Of a stretch of 64,000 bases of DNA, positions 17,333-25,307 are shown in pieces (the first letter of the stretch is position 1; each line of letters opens with the position of its first letter). Below the pieces are notes generated by a model that saw only the letters and a program-made list of their open reading frames with translations, was not told where the DNA came from and did not search any database. Source of the DNA: Empedobacter brevis NBRC 14943 = ATCC 43319 (GTDB lineage: Bacteria > Bacteroidota > Bacteroidia > Flavobacteriales > Weeksellaceae); the NCBI RefSeq assembly GCF_000382425.1, contig NZ_KB908292.1, forward strand, positions 248,001-312,000, given 5' to 3'. A program made the translations under genes and the position numbers.

Positions 17333-17769
17333 TAGATTCTCGATTCTTCTTCCCAAGGATGATACCCTTGCCCAATATACTTGAAACCAAATTTCTCATA
17401 ATACCCCACATGATCTGTACAAAGATTCAGGTGTCTAAAGCCAAATTTCTTTGTATCTTTTTTAGCTTGATCAATTAAAAGTGAAGCATAATTATTCCCT
17501 CTTTCTTCCTCCGTAATATAAATGGCACAAATCCAAGGATAAAGATCCATTCTGCTAATAAAATCATTGGTAATCAAACCAGCACAACCAATAATTTTAT
17601 CGTCCTTTTCTAATAAATACCATTGAGGAAGCGGATTTTCTGAATTGATCGAATTTACGATACAATCTTCATAAATAATCGGAGCAACCTCGCTCCAACT
17701 TTCTTGTATATATTGAATTCCCTTGTTCAGATATTCTTTATTTTCTCTTAATGTAATAATCTTCATCAT
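17308..17769 (-). CDS. GNAT N-acetyltransferase
   Basis: A 153-residue GNAT protein with the core WYLLEKDDKIIGCAGLITND, the acetyl-CoA loop ITEEERGNNYASLLID (R/Q-x-x-G-x-A type) and the ending HVGYYEKFGFKYIGQG. Substrate unknown. It is second of two tandem acetyltransferase genes on this strand, separated by 9 bp. Confidence 0.85.
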   Translation of the reverse strand: MMKIITLRENKEYLNKGIQYIQESWSEVAPIIYEDCIVNSINSENPLPQWYLLEKDDKIIGCAGLITNDFISRMDLYPWICAIYITEEERGNNYASLLIDQAKKDTKKFGFRHLNLCTDHVGYYEKFGFKYIGQGYHPWEEESRIYQLEVEPN

Positions 17770-17778
17770 TTAATTAAT

Positions 17779-18222
17779 TTATTTGGTTTCCCATTCATAG
17801 AAATTTGCATCATTGCGCAATTGAAATCCTGCACTTGTATACAACGAATTCCCGATCTCATTTGTAACACTTGTCTCCAATAACATGGCACAAGCATCTG
17901 TTTTGCGACACAAATTCTTTGCTTTTTCAATCAATTCTCTCGAAAAACCTTGACCACGAAATTCTGGCGAAACAAACAAATCATTCAATATCCAGAAACG
18001 TTTCATTCGAGTGGATGAAAATAAAGGATACAATTGAATAAAACCTACCGCATTTTCTTTCTCATCAAAAACCAAATAAATAACAGATTCATTATTTACA
18101 ATTCGTGCTTTCAAAAATTCTTCAGCAGCTTTTACATCCGATTTTTTATCATAAAATTGACGATACGCATCAAATAAAGGAACTAATTCGTCTAAATTAT
18201 TGATTGTAGCTTGTGTTGTCAT
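17779..18222 (-). CDS. GNAT N-acetyltransferase
   Basis: A 147-residue GNAT protein with AVGFIQLYPLFSSTRMKRFW, the acetyl-CoA motif FVSPEFRGQGFSRELIEKA and NSLYTSAGFQLRND near the end. It is closest in style to small GNATs that acetylate amines or aminoacyl groups, but the substrate is not evident. Its 5' end overlaps the preceding gene by 26 bp. Confidence 0.85.
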   Translation of the reverse strand: MTTQATINNLDELVPLFDAYRQFYDKKSDVKAAEEFLKARIVNNESVIYLVFDEKENAVGFIQLYPLFSSTRMKRFWILNDLFVSPEFRGQGFSRELIEKAKNLCRKTDACAMLLETSVTNEIGNSLYTSAGFQLRNDANFYEWETK

Positions 18223-18712
18223 GATTTTTTAATTTTCGATAAATTATTATTACATATAAGATTAGAAATGCTAAAAAAGCTATAATGATAAAATAATTTC
18301 TTTTATTATGAATAGATTTTGAAATTAAAATTTGATTGCCTTTTTCTAACTGAATGATAGAAATTGTATTTTGATTTTTATCAATTCCTTCATTATAAAT
18401 TTTTACAAAGTCACCAATTTTTAAATCATGTATTATTGATTGATAATTATTTGAAAATCTTTCAAAATAAGAATATTTATTGTTATCATTTTTAATTTTC
18501 ATGTAGAATACATCAGTTTTTGTTGTAATGCTTCTATGAGAAGTTCCTTTACTAATTCTTTCTGTTATTCCTATTTCAGAAATTATACCTTGATTTAATT
18601 TAAAATCATTTTCAGATTTGGTAATGTCTTTTATTAAACCGAAAATAATGAATACAAATACAATTGGTAAAAAAACAATACCTAACCATTTTATTAAATT
18701 AGAAATTCTCAC
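18197..18712 (-). CDS. Unknown membrane protein with two helices
   Basis: A 171-residue protein with a membrane helix near each end (about residues 9-28 and 140-158) and a soluble extracytoplasmic middle of about 105 residues that looks beta-rich (KTDVFYMKIKNDNNKYSYFE). The layout resembles DUF3592-type proteins, but I cannot place it in a family. It lies between nadD and the acetyltransferase genes on the same strand. Confidence 0.65.
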   Translation of the reverse strand: MRISNLIKWLGIVFLPIVFVFIIFGLIKDITKSENDFKLNQGIISEIGITERISKGTSHRSITTKTDVFYMKIKNDNNKYSYFERFSNNYQSIIHDLKIGDFVKIYNEGIDKNQNTISIIQLEKGNQILISKSIHNKRNYFIIIAFLAFLILYVIIIYRKLKNHDNTSYNQ

Positions 18713-18727
18713 ATTTTCAAATTAAAT

Positions 18728-19294
18728 TCATCCATACAAATTACTTCCATCAAGATATTCCCAAACTTTTGGAGGTAACATTGGTTTGATATTTTTTCCA
18801 TCTTTGATTGCATTTCGGATAAATGTAGAAGAAATTTCCATCAAAGGTGCTTCGACCATTTCTACATTATCCAAATTTTCTTCTTGCGAATAACCGGGAC
18901 GCGGATAAACATACAATTGATAATCGCGCATTAAAATCTCAGCATTTTTCCATTTTGAAATTCCATCTAAATTATCAGAACCCATAATCAACGCAAAATC
19001 ATGTTCAGGATATTTCTCGTTGAGATGAATTAACGTATCAATTGTGTACGAAGGTTTCGGTAAAGTGAATTCGATGTTCGACGCACGAAGATTAGGATAA
19101 TCTTTAATCGCTAATTCAACCATTTCTAATCGGTCGTATTCATTTGCCAAAGAACTTTTTTTCTTCAACGGATTTTGAGGCGAAACCACAAACCAAACCT
19201 GATCCAAATCGGTAAATTGCTGAAAATGATTCGCAATAATTAAATGTCCAACATGAATAGGATTGAATGATCCAAAATATAAACCGACCTTCAT
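18728..19294 (-). CDS. nadD: Nicotinate-nucleotide adenylyltransferase
   Basis: A 188-residue nucleotidyltransferase with the H-x-G-H site in GSFNPIHVGHLIIANHF and the SSTFIRNAI signature near the C-terminus. The middle LIMGSDNLDGISKWK is typical of NadD. It makes deamido-NAD from nicotinate mononucleotide and ATP. Length is normal for the family. Confidence 0.96.
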   Translation of the reverse strand: MKVGLYFGSFNPIHVGHLIIANHFQQFTDLDQVWFVVSPQNPLKKKSSLANEYDRLEMVELAIKDYPNLRASNIEFTLPKPSYTIDTLIHLNEKYPEHDFALIMGSDNLDGISKWKNAEILMRDYQLYVYPRPGYSQEENLDNVEMVEAPLMEISSTFIRNAIKDGKNIKPMLPPKVWEYLDGSNLYG

Positions 19295-19338
19295 AGAATT
19301 GTTTTTTTATAAAAAACAAAAATACAATAAATCCACTA

Positions 19339-19364
19339 TTAAAAAATCCAGCCGGAGCTGGATT
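19339..19364 (-). terminator. Terminator of maf
   Basis: Stem AATCCAGC / GCTGGATT, TCCG loop and a T run on the minus strand, just after the maf stop codon. Confidence 0.8.
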
Positions 19365-19371
19365 CTATAAT

Positions 19372-19956
19372 CTAAAATTTCATCAATTCTTTATATAGCT
19401 TATGTGTGGGAAGCCCCATCACATTAAAATAACTCCCGTTCATATTGTCTACTCCAATATAACCTATCCATTCTTGGACACCGTATGCCCCGGCTTTATC
19501 AAAAGGTTTGTAATGATCAATATAAAAATAAATTTCTTCATCAGATAATTCAGTAAAAGTCACTTGTGTTTCATCCGAAAAAGTCACTTCTTTTTCAATG
19601 GAACGAATCGTAACAGAAGTATAAACAGAATGTGTTTTTCCACTCAATTTTTTTATCATTTCATAAGCTTCTTCACGATTTGAAGCTTTCTCTAACGATT
19701 CATCATCTAGCCAAACAGTTGTATCAGATGTAATGATTAAATCATTGGGCTGAATAGCTGAGTAGGCCTTTGCTTTCTTTGCAGAAAGATATGCTGTGAT
19801 TTGTTCTTTTTTGAATTGATCCCGGTCAAAAGACTCATCAATATCAAGTGAAACTGTCGAAAATTGTAATCCTAACCCCGCTAAAAGTTCTTTTCGTCTT
19901 GGCGATTGAGATGCCAAAATAATGTTGGCCTCCTTAAATTTTTCTGTTAATAACAT
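19372..19956 (-). CDS. maf: Maf-family nucleoside-triphosphate pyrophosphatase
   Basis: A 194-residue Maf protein: IILASQSPRRKELLAGLGL at the start, the catalytic Asp region IITSDTTVWLDDESLEKASN, KLSGKTHSVYTSV and DKAGAYGVQEWIG. Maf proteins hydrolyse non-canonical or specific NTPs (dTTP/UTP/m7GTP types) to monophosphates. It lies 11 bp after the KdsC-like gene in an operon with the DUF2520 gene. Confidence 0.95.
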   Translation of the reverse strand: MLLTEKFKEANIILASQSPRRKELLAGLGLQFSTVSLDIDESFDRDQFKKEQITAYLSAKKAKAYSAIQPNDLIITSDTTVWLDDESLEKASNREEAYEMIKKLSGKTHSVYTSVTIRSIEKEVTFSDETQVTFTELSDEEIYFYIDHYKPFDKAGAYGVQEWIGYIGVDNMNGSYFNVMGLPTHKLYKELMKF

Positions 19957-19967
19957 TTTAAATTCTC

Positions 19968-20492
19968 TTATACCGAAGCGACACCTTCGGCATTATACCA
20001 TTTGTCCTGAACTTTTAAGATTTGCTCTAATAGATCACGAACGCATCCTTTCCCTCCATTCTCTGGTGAAATATATTCTGACGCTTTACGCACATCCATA
20101 CACGCATCATTCGGACAACATGCCAAGCCTACTAGACTCATCACAGCTAAGTCTGGATAATCGTCGCCCATATAAGCTACTTCATCAGGATTCAAACCAT
20201 ACGAAAAAAGTAAATCTTCGAAAGCTTCCACTTTGTCGCGTTTATTCACATAAATATCTGTTAAGCCTAAATATTTTAGGCGATTTATTACCGCTTCGTC
20301 TTTTCCTCCTGTAATTACGGCAACTCTGATTCCTTGTTTGATGGCTAATTGCATCGCATAACCATCGCGTGTATTCATTGTTCTCACCATTTCGCCAGTT
20401 GGTAATAAAATTAAATTTCCATCTGTCAAAACTCCATCTACATCTAAAATAACCGTTTTAATGTTATTTAATTTCTCTTTGTAACTTATCAT
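19968..20492 (-). CDS. kdsC: KdsC-like HAD phosphatase (Kdo-8-phosphate phosphatase)
   Basis: A 174-residue capless HAD subfamily IIIA phosphatase: motif I LDVDGVLTDG with the nucleophile Asp17, motif II VITGG, and motif IV MGDDYPDLAVM. It matches the C-type Kdo-8-phosphate phosphatases of Bacteroidota, which release Kdo for lipopolysaccharide core synthesis. Its start overlaps the DUF2520 gene by 4 bp. Confidence 0.88.
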   Translation of the reverse strand: MISYKEKLNNIKTVILDVDGVLTDGNLILLPTGEMVRTMNTRDGYAMQLAIKQGIRVAVITGGKDEAVINRLKYLGLTDIYVNKRDKVEAFEDLLFSYGLNPDEVAYMGDDYPDLAVMSLVGLACCPNDACMDVRKASEYISPENGGKGCVRDLLEQILKVQDKWYNAEGVASV

Positions 20493-21253
20493 TTTTCGTA
20501 AACTCGCTTTATTGAATCTGTCAATAGTTGGTAAATCTGTAATAATCTCGAATCATTTTGTAAAGCCTCTAAATGACGATCTATAATCATCTGATCTCCA
20601 CGTTTTGCAGGACCTGTTTGAGCATCTTTCGGATTCATTTCAATTACTTTATTTGCTGTTTCCTGAATCAGGGGTAATAATACATCAAACGGAACATTAT
20701 TTTGTTCACAAATATTACCCGCTATATAATACAAGTGATTGACAAAGTTATTTGCCCAAACACCTGTCATGTGAACTTGCATTCGGCTTGCAAAATTTAG
20801 TTCATGTACTTCACTTGAAATACGGCTCCCTAATTCATTTAACTTTTTTAAATCGTCCGGATTTTCAGCTTCAATAAAAAATGGAATATTATCATAGCGC
20901 ATTGTTCTTTCTTTTGAGAAAGTTTGCAAAGGATAAAAAACGCCTTTGCGGTAATCTCCTTTCAAAACTGACAGAGGAGATGAACCGGAAGTATGAACGA
21001 CCAAAACGTCGTCGTATGGAATATAATGCGAAAATTCTTCGATTCCAGAATCTGCACTCGCGATAATATAAATGTCTGCTTTTTCTATTTCAGATATTCT
21101 ATCTGTATAAGAAATTCTATTGGCTTCACCGATTTCTTTAGCGTGCTCTAATGTTCTATTGAATATTTGTCGAACATTGCAAGTGTTTTCGATTAATGCA
21201 CGAGTTAAATGAAATGCAACATTTCCCGCACCTAATATGACAATTGAACTCAA
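20489..21253 (-). CDS. DUF2520 / Rossmann-fold oxidoreductase-like protein
   Basis: A 254-residue protein with an N-terminal NAD(P)-binding fold (IVILGAGNVAFHLTRAL, GxGxxA) and a helical DUF2520 C-terminal domain (MTGVWANNFVNHLYYIAGNI). It looks like a ketopantoate- or F420-dependent-reductase relative; the substrate is unknown. It is the first gene of the DUF2520-kdsC-maf operon. Confidence 0.88.
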   Translation of the reverse strand: MSSIVILGAGNVAFHLTRALIENTCNVRQIFNRTLEHAKEIGEANRISYTDRISEIEKADIYIIASADSGIEEFSHYIPYDDVLVVHTSGSSPLSVLKGDYRKGVFYPLQTFSKERTMRYDNIPFFIEAENPDDLKKLNELGSRISSEVHELNFASRMQVHMTGVWANNFVNHLYYIAGNICEQNNVPFDVLLPLIQETANKVIEMNPKDAQTGPAKRGDQMIIDRHLEALQNDSRLLQIYQLLTDSIKRVYEK

Positions 21254-21378
21254 TGTTTTAGCATTTTTCTTGTTAATATTAAACGAATGATAAAAGTAGC
21301 TTTTTCATTCGAGGAAATAAAATTTTAAAAAAAAATTAAAATTGCTGTAACATTTTTGACTCCTTTGCGTCTTATAGG

Positions 21379-21403
21379 GAAAAGTTGCTCTAATCAACTT
21401 TTT
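21379..21403 (+). promoter_or_regulatory. Leader hairpin before the TonB-dependent receptor
   Basis: Stem AAAAGTTG / CAACTTTTT with loop CTCTAAT. It may be an upstream terminator or an attenuator; it runs directly into the first of two repeated palindromes. The rest of the 290-bp gap shows only AT-rich DNA. Confidence 0.4.
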
Positions 21404-21426
21404 GTATTATGTAAAACATAGTACTT
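21403..21426 (+). promoter_or_regulatory. Palindromic 24-bp site, copy 1
   Basis: TGTATTATGTAAAACATAGTACTT; its core is a near-perfect palindrome, GTA-T-TATGT-AAA-ACATA-G-TAC. An identical copy follows 101 bp later (see next entry). Likely a dimeric repressor or activator site. Confidence 0.6.
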
Positions 21427-21503
21427 AAAAAAAATAAAAAATTTTGTAACAAAACGTTTTTTAAAACGTCTAATTAGATAAAAATTGTGACAACTGTGAT
21501 AAT

Positions 21504-21527
21504 GTATTATGTAAAACATAGTACTTG
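21504..21527 (+). promoter_or_regulatory. Palindromic 24-bp site, copy 2
   Basis: Second identical copy of the site at 21403-21426, ending 16 bp before the receptor's start codon. The 101-bp spacing is close to ten helical turns, so two bound dimers would lie on the same DNA face and could form a loop. Confidence 0.6.
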
Positions 21528-21543
21528 TTAAAAAATATTAACT

Positions 21544-23931
21544 ATGAGATTAAACAAAATTACTTTAGCTATTCTTTTCTCCGTTTGCTCTATTTACGGA
21601 TTTGCACAGGAACACTATCCTGTGAAAGGAAAGATTGAAAACGCAAAAAATGAAGCTGTCGGTATGGCGGCAATTCAAATTTATAAAGCAGATTCAAAAG
21701 AATTGTTCGACGAAGTCTATGCCAATGAAGATGGAACATTCGAAATTCCAGATTTAGAAGATGGCAACTACCGTTTAATCATTACAGAATTTGGTTATCA
21801 ACAATCTGTGACAACTGCAGAGGTAAAAGGAGGCGAACTAAATTTAGGTAACATTGTTTTACAAAATTCAAAAACTGAAACCGTAGAGTTGAAAGGTGCT
21901 TTTGTTCGTGCAGAAGTTTCTCAATACCGCAACGAAATTGATAAACGTGTGGTAGAAGTCGGGAATGATTTAATCAGTTCCGGAGCAGATGCTGCCGCAG
22001 TTTTGAATAATATACCTTCTGTTAATGTTGATCAGCAAACTGGAGAATTATCGTTAAGAGGTAATGAAAACGTGAAAATTTACATCGACGGAAAACCTTC
22101 TTCTTTGTCTGCATCACAAGTATTAAAACAGATTCCTTCCAACCAAATTCAACGTGTTGAAATTATCACGAATCCATCTGCAAAATACGAAGCAGACGGT
22201 AAATCCGGAATTATTAATATTGTAATGGTTAAAGGTCAAAAGAAAGGGTATAATATCGCTTTAAATACAGGTTATGAACAAGGAAAAAGAAGTCGTTTTA
22301 ATAATTCATTAACTGCAAATGTAAACACTGGATCTTTCAATTTTTTCGGAAATTATAGTTACAATAAACGTCCAAGTGAATTTCATGGTTATTTGAATAA
22401 TTATGACACTAATCTTAGAAGTGCAATTGATATTTTAAATAATGATGAAAGTCAAGCTGGAAAAATTGGTTTTGACTGGTTTATTGATGACAAAACAGCT
22501 TTAACAGTTTATACCAATCAATGGTTTGGAAAAGGAACGGGAGAAATTGGTTCGGATATGATTAATACATCTAATCAAAATTTTTATCCTAACAATTCAA
22601 ATTATGATGGAGACTGGAGAAGCCAAGATTATAGTTTGAACTTTAAACGAGATTTTGATAAAGAAGATCATAACATTGTATTAGACGCATTCTTCTCGAA
22701 AGCAAAAAATACAGATTTACGAAATATGTATAATTACTATCCGGAAGAAGAAAAATATTATGAAGATCGTGATGATAGAACGGATAACATTCGTGTCAAT
22801 TTAGATTATACAAACCAAATAAAAGACGGTGGTAAAATAGAAGCCGGGGTACAATTTAGAAGAGAACAAAACGATAATAGTTTGTTAACAGATAGACGTA
22901 TTCTAGTAAAAGGACAAATTTATGACCCAAGTACTGATTTTAATTTTACGAGAGATTTTTTCTCTGCATATGTTAATTATGGTCAAAAATTTGGGAAATT
23001 TGGAATGCAGTTAGGCCTACGTGCAGAACAATTTAAAGATAAAGGAGATTATTTGGTAAATGTTATTGAAGAAGGAAAAATTGATCAAGATAAATTAGAC
23101 TTCTTTCCATCTGCTTTCTTAACGTACGATGTAACTGAAAAAGGACAAGTCTCTTTAAACTATAGCCGCCGTATTGATCGTCCAAGAATTGGACAACTAT
23201 CTCCGGTTCCGGAATGGTCAACGCCAATGATGTCAAGTATCGGAAACCCTTTATTAAGACCAGAGTACACAAATAGTTTAGAGGTTGGTTATTTACAACG
23301 TTTTGGCAAAAACTCCATTTCTGCCAATGTTTTCTATAGACATATCAAAGATAATATCTTCAGAAATGTTTTACGAAACGAAGAAGTTGCCGGAGCATAT
23401 ATTCAGAATTATGAAAACTATGACAAGGTAAGTGCCTATGGTTTTGAACTAAGTTTTAATCTTGCCCCAACAAAATGGTGGTCGTCTAACATTAGTGGAG
23501 ATTATACACACAATACAATGGTTGTTCAACAAAACGATGAATTAGTAGAAATGGATGCAAACCGCTTAACAGCCCGTATGAACAACACCTTCAAACTTAC
23601 AAAAGCAATTAGTTTACAGCATTTCTTTATGTACCAAGGAAAATTCAGGTTTATTCAAGGAGAAATGCAGGACATGTGGCGTATGGATTTAGGCGCTCGT
23701 TATACATTTATGGGTGGAAAAGCATCATTAAGTGCTCGTGTCAGTGATATTTTCAGAACATTCTACGGACGTTTAGAAATGTATTCACCAGATAGAGGGT
23801 CAGGAAATTTCCGTTGGGAAGCACATACAATGAACATTGGGTTCACCTACAATTTTGGAGGAAAAGTACGTAATCGTGCAGAAGCTCAACAAAATAAATC
23901 AGATAACCAAGGTGGTGGAGTTGGTTTCTAA
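21544..23931 (+). CDS. Outer-membrane beta-barrel (TonB-dependent receptor-like) protein
   Basis: A 795-residue protein: signal peptide (1-21, SIYGFAQ), carboxypeptidase-regulatory-like domain (about 24-105), plug (NIPSVNVDQQTGELSLRGNE, ITNPSAKYEADGKSGIINIV) and a large OMP_b-brl_3 barrel ending in Phe after a Gly-rich tail (GGGVGF). This family lacks a clear TonB box and is often linked to peptide or metal uptake, but the ligand here is unknown. It is monocistronic, preceded by two identical palindromic sites and followed by a hairpin terminator. Confidence 0.92.
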   Translation: MRLNKITLAILFSVCSIYGFAQEHYPVKGKIENAKNEAVGMAAIQIYKADSKELFDEVYANEDGTFEIPDLEDGNYRLIITEFGYQQSVTTAEVKGGELNLGNIVLQNSKTETVELKGAFVRAEVSQYRNEIDKRVVEVGNDLISSGADAAAVLNNIPSVNVDQQTGELSLRGNENVKIYIDGKPSSLSASQVLKQIPSNQIQRVEIITNPSAKYEADGKSGIINIVMVKGQKKGYNIALNTGYEQGKRSRFNNSLTANVNTGSFNFFGNYSYNKRPSEFHGYLNNYDTNLRSAIDILNNDESQAGKIGFDWFIDDKTALTVYTNQWFGKGTGEIGSDMINTSNQNFYPNNSNYDGDWRSQDYSLNFKRDFDKEDHNIVLDAFFSKAKNTDLRNMYNYYPEEEKYYEDRDDRTDNIRVNLDYTNQIKDGGKIEAGVQFRREQNDNSLLTDRRILVKGQIYDPSTDFNFTRDFFSAYVNYGQKFGKFGMQLGLRAEQFKDKGDYLVNVIEEGKIDQDKLDFFPSAFLTYDVTEKGQVSLNYSRRIDRPRIGQLSPVPEWSTPMMSSIGNPLLRPEYTNSLEVGYLQRFGKNSISANVFYRHIKDNIFRNVLRNEEVAGAYIQNYENYDKVSAYGFELSFNLAPTKWWSSNISGDYTHNTMVVQQNDELVEMDANRLTARMNNTFKLTKAISLQHFFMYQGKFRFIQGEMQDMWRMDLGARYTFMGGKASLSARVSDIFRTFYGRLEMYSPDRGSGNFRWEAHTMNIGFTYNFGGKVRNRAEAQQNKSDNQGGGVGF

Positions 23932-23970
23932 TAAATTACATTCTTCATTTATATAATATTTTTAAAACTA

Positions 23971-24002
23971 AAAAGAGTTCCAAAATAATTTGGAACTCTT
24001 TT
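23971..24002. terminator. Bidirectional terminator
   Basis: Stem AAAAGAGTTCCA / TGGAACTCTTTT between the convergent receptor and symporter genes. Confidence 0.88.
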
Positions 24003-24023
24003 TTATTGAGTAATATATTATTT

Positions 24024-25193
24024 TTATTGAATTTCTTTTTTGAATAATTTGTTCAAGGTCACAGTAATTGCACCATCGCCGGTAACATTTCCCGCCGTTC
24101 CAAAACTATCCATCGCTATATAAAGCGCAATCATCAATGCTTGATTTTCGGCACTGAATCCCAGCATCGAAGCAATAATTCCGATTGCAGCCATAATTGC
24201 ACCTCCGGGAACTCCTGGTGCCGCAACCATTGCAATTCCAAGCATCATGATAAATCCTAAAAATTGTACAAAATCAATTTGCATTCCTTGTATCAACATC
24301 AAAGCCAAACAGCAACAGACAATTTTTAACATCGATCCTGATAAATGGATTGTTGCACACAAAGGCACAGAAAAGTTAGCAATTTCTTCGCGAACACCAA
24401 TTCTCTTTACTTGTTCTATTGTAACAGGAATTGTTGCTGCAGAAGACTGTGTTCCTAAAGCTGTAAAATAAGCAGGTAACATTAATTTGAGCATTTTGAA
24501 TGGATTTTTCTTTGCAACAATTCCTGCTATTGTAAATTGAATAATCAATAAAATAACATGAAGCACGAAAATAACCCCAATAATTTTTAAGAAAACATTC
24601 ATAATGGTCACTACTTGTCCTGAATAAGACATATTTAAGAAAATTCCAAAAATAAAGATGGGCAATAATGGAATGATTAAATGTTGAATCAAGTACGTGA
24701 TGATTTCTTCAAAATCGGCTGCAAATTTACCAAAAGTTGAGTCTTTTAATCGCGATAATCCTATTCCGAAAAGAAAGGAAAATACCAAAGCCGGCATCAC
24801 CTCAAATAACGGAGGGAATTCTATTGAAAAATAAGGTGTAAATTCTTTTGCTTTCTCAACCAGATTCAATTGTCCAGTTTGATGTTCTAATAAACTCGGA
24901 AATACAGACATACTCACAGAATAACCTAATAAACCTGAAAAAATCGTTGAACCATAAGCTATTAAAACTGTTGTTAATAAGAGTTTCCCTGCAGTTTGTC
25001 CTAACCTTCCAATGGACGGAACGATTAACCCAACGATAATTAAAGGAATAAGAAAGTTAAGTAATTCGCTAAAAAAATCGTTGAATGTCATAAATATACG
25101 ACCAATAGCTTCCGGAATAATTCCGCCTAATGCAATTCCAAGTACAATGGCAAGAATTACTTTTACAAGTAAGTTGTCTTTAAGTTTGTGCAT
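24024..25193 (-). CDS. Dicarboxylate/amino acid:cation (Na+ or H+) symporter, DAACS family
   Basis: A glutamate-transporter-fold protein of about 389 residues. The serine-rich HP1 tip GTQSSAATIPVTIEQVKR, HP2 (AAPGVPGGAIMAAIGIIASM) and the substrate-binding helix YIAMDSFGTAGNVTGDGAI are all present. It imports acidic amino acids or dicarboxylates with cations. I chose the ATG at 25193 (MHKLKDNLLVKVI); an ATG 9 codons upstream at 25220 is open but adds a non-family extension. It is transcribed alone, after a strong terminator. Confidence 0.92.
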   Translation of the reverse strand: MHKLKDNLLVKVILAIVLGIALGGIIPEAIGRIFMTFNDFFSELLNFLIPLIIVGLIVPSIGRLGQTAGKLLLTTVLIAYGSTIFSGLLGYSVSMSVFPSLLEHQTGQLNLVEKAKEFTPYFSIEFPPLFEVMPALVFSFLFGIGLSRLKDSTFGKFAADFEEIITYLIQHLIIPLLPIFIFGIFLNMSYSGQVVTIMNVFLKIIGVIFVLHVILLIIQFTIAGIVAKKNPFKMLKLMLPAYFTALGTQSSAATIPVTIEQVKRIGVREEIANFSVPLCATIHLSGSMLKIVCCCLALMLIQGMQIDFVQFLGFIMMLGIAMVAAPGVPGGAIMAAIGIIASMLGFSAENQALMIALYIAMDSFGTAGNVTGDGAITVTLNKLFKKEIQ

Positions 25194-25253
25194 TTTCAAA
25201 TTTAAAAAAAATCCACCCATTTCATGATTTTTATTCCAATTGTTGAAAAAAGA

Positions 25254-25286
25254 AAAAGCGATACTTATACTTAAGTATCGCTTTTT
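25254..25286 (-). terminator. Terminator of the LysM protein gene
   Basis: A 15-bp stem AAAAAGCGATACTTA / TAAGTATCGCTTTTT with T run, 20 bp past the stop codon. Confidence 0.88.
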
Positions 25287-25307
25287 ATATGAAAATAAAA
25301 TATAAAA

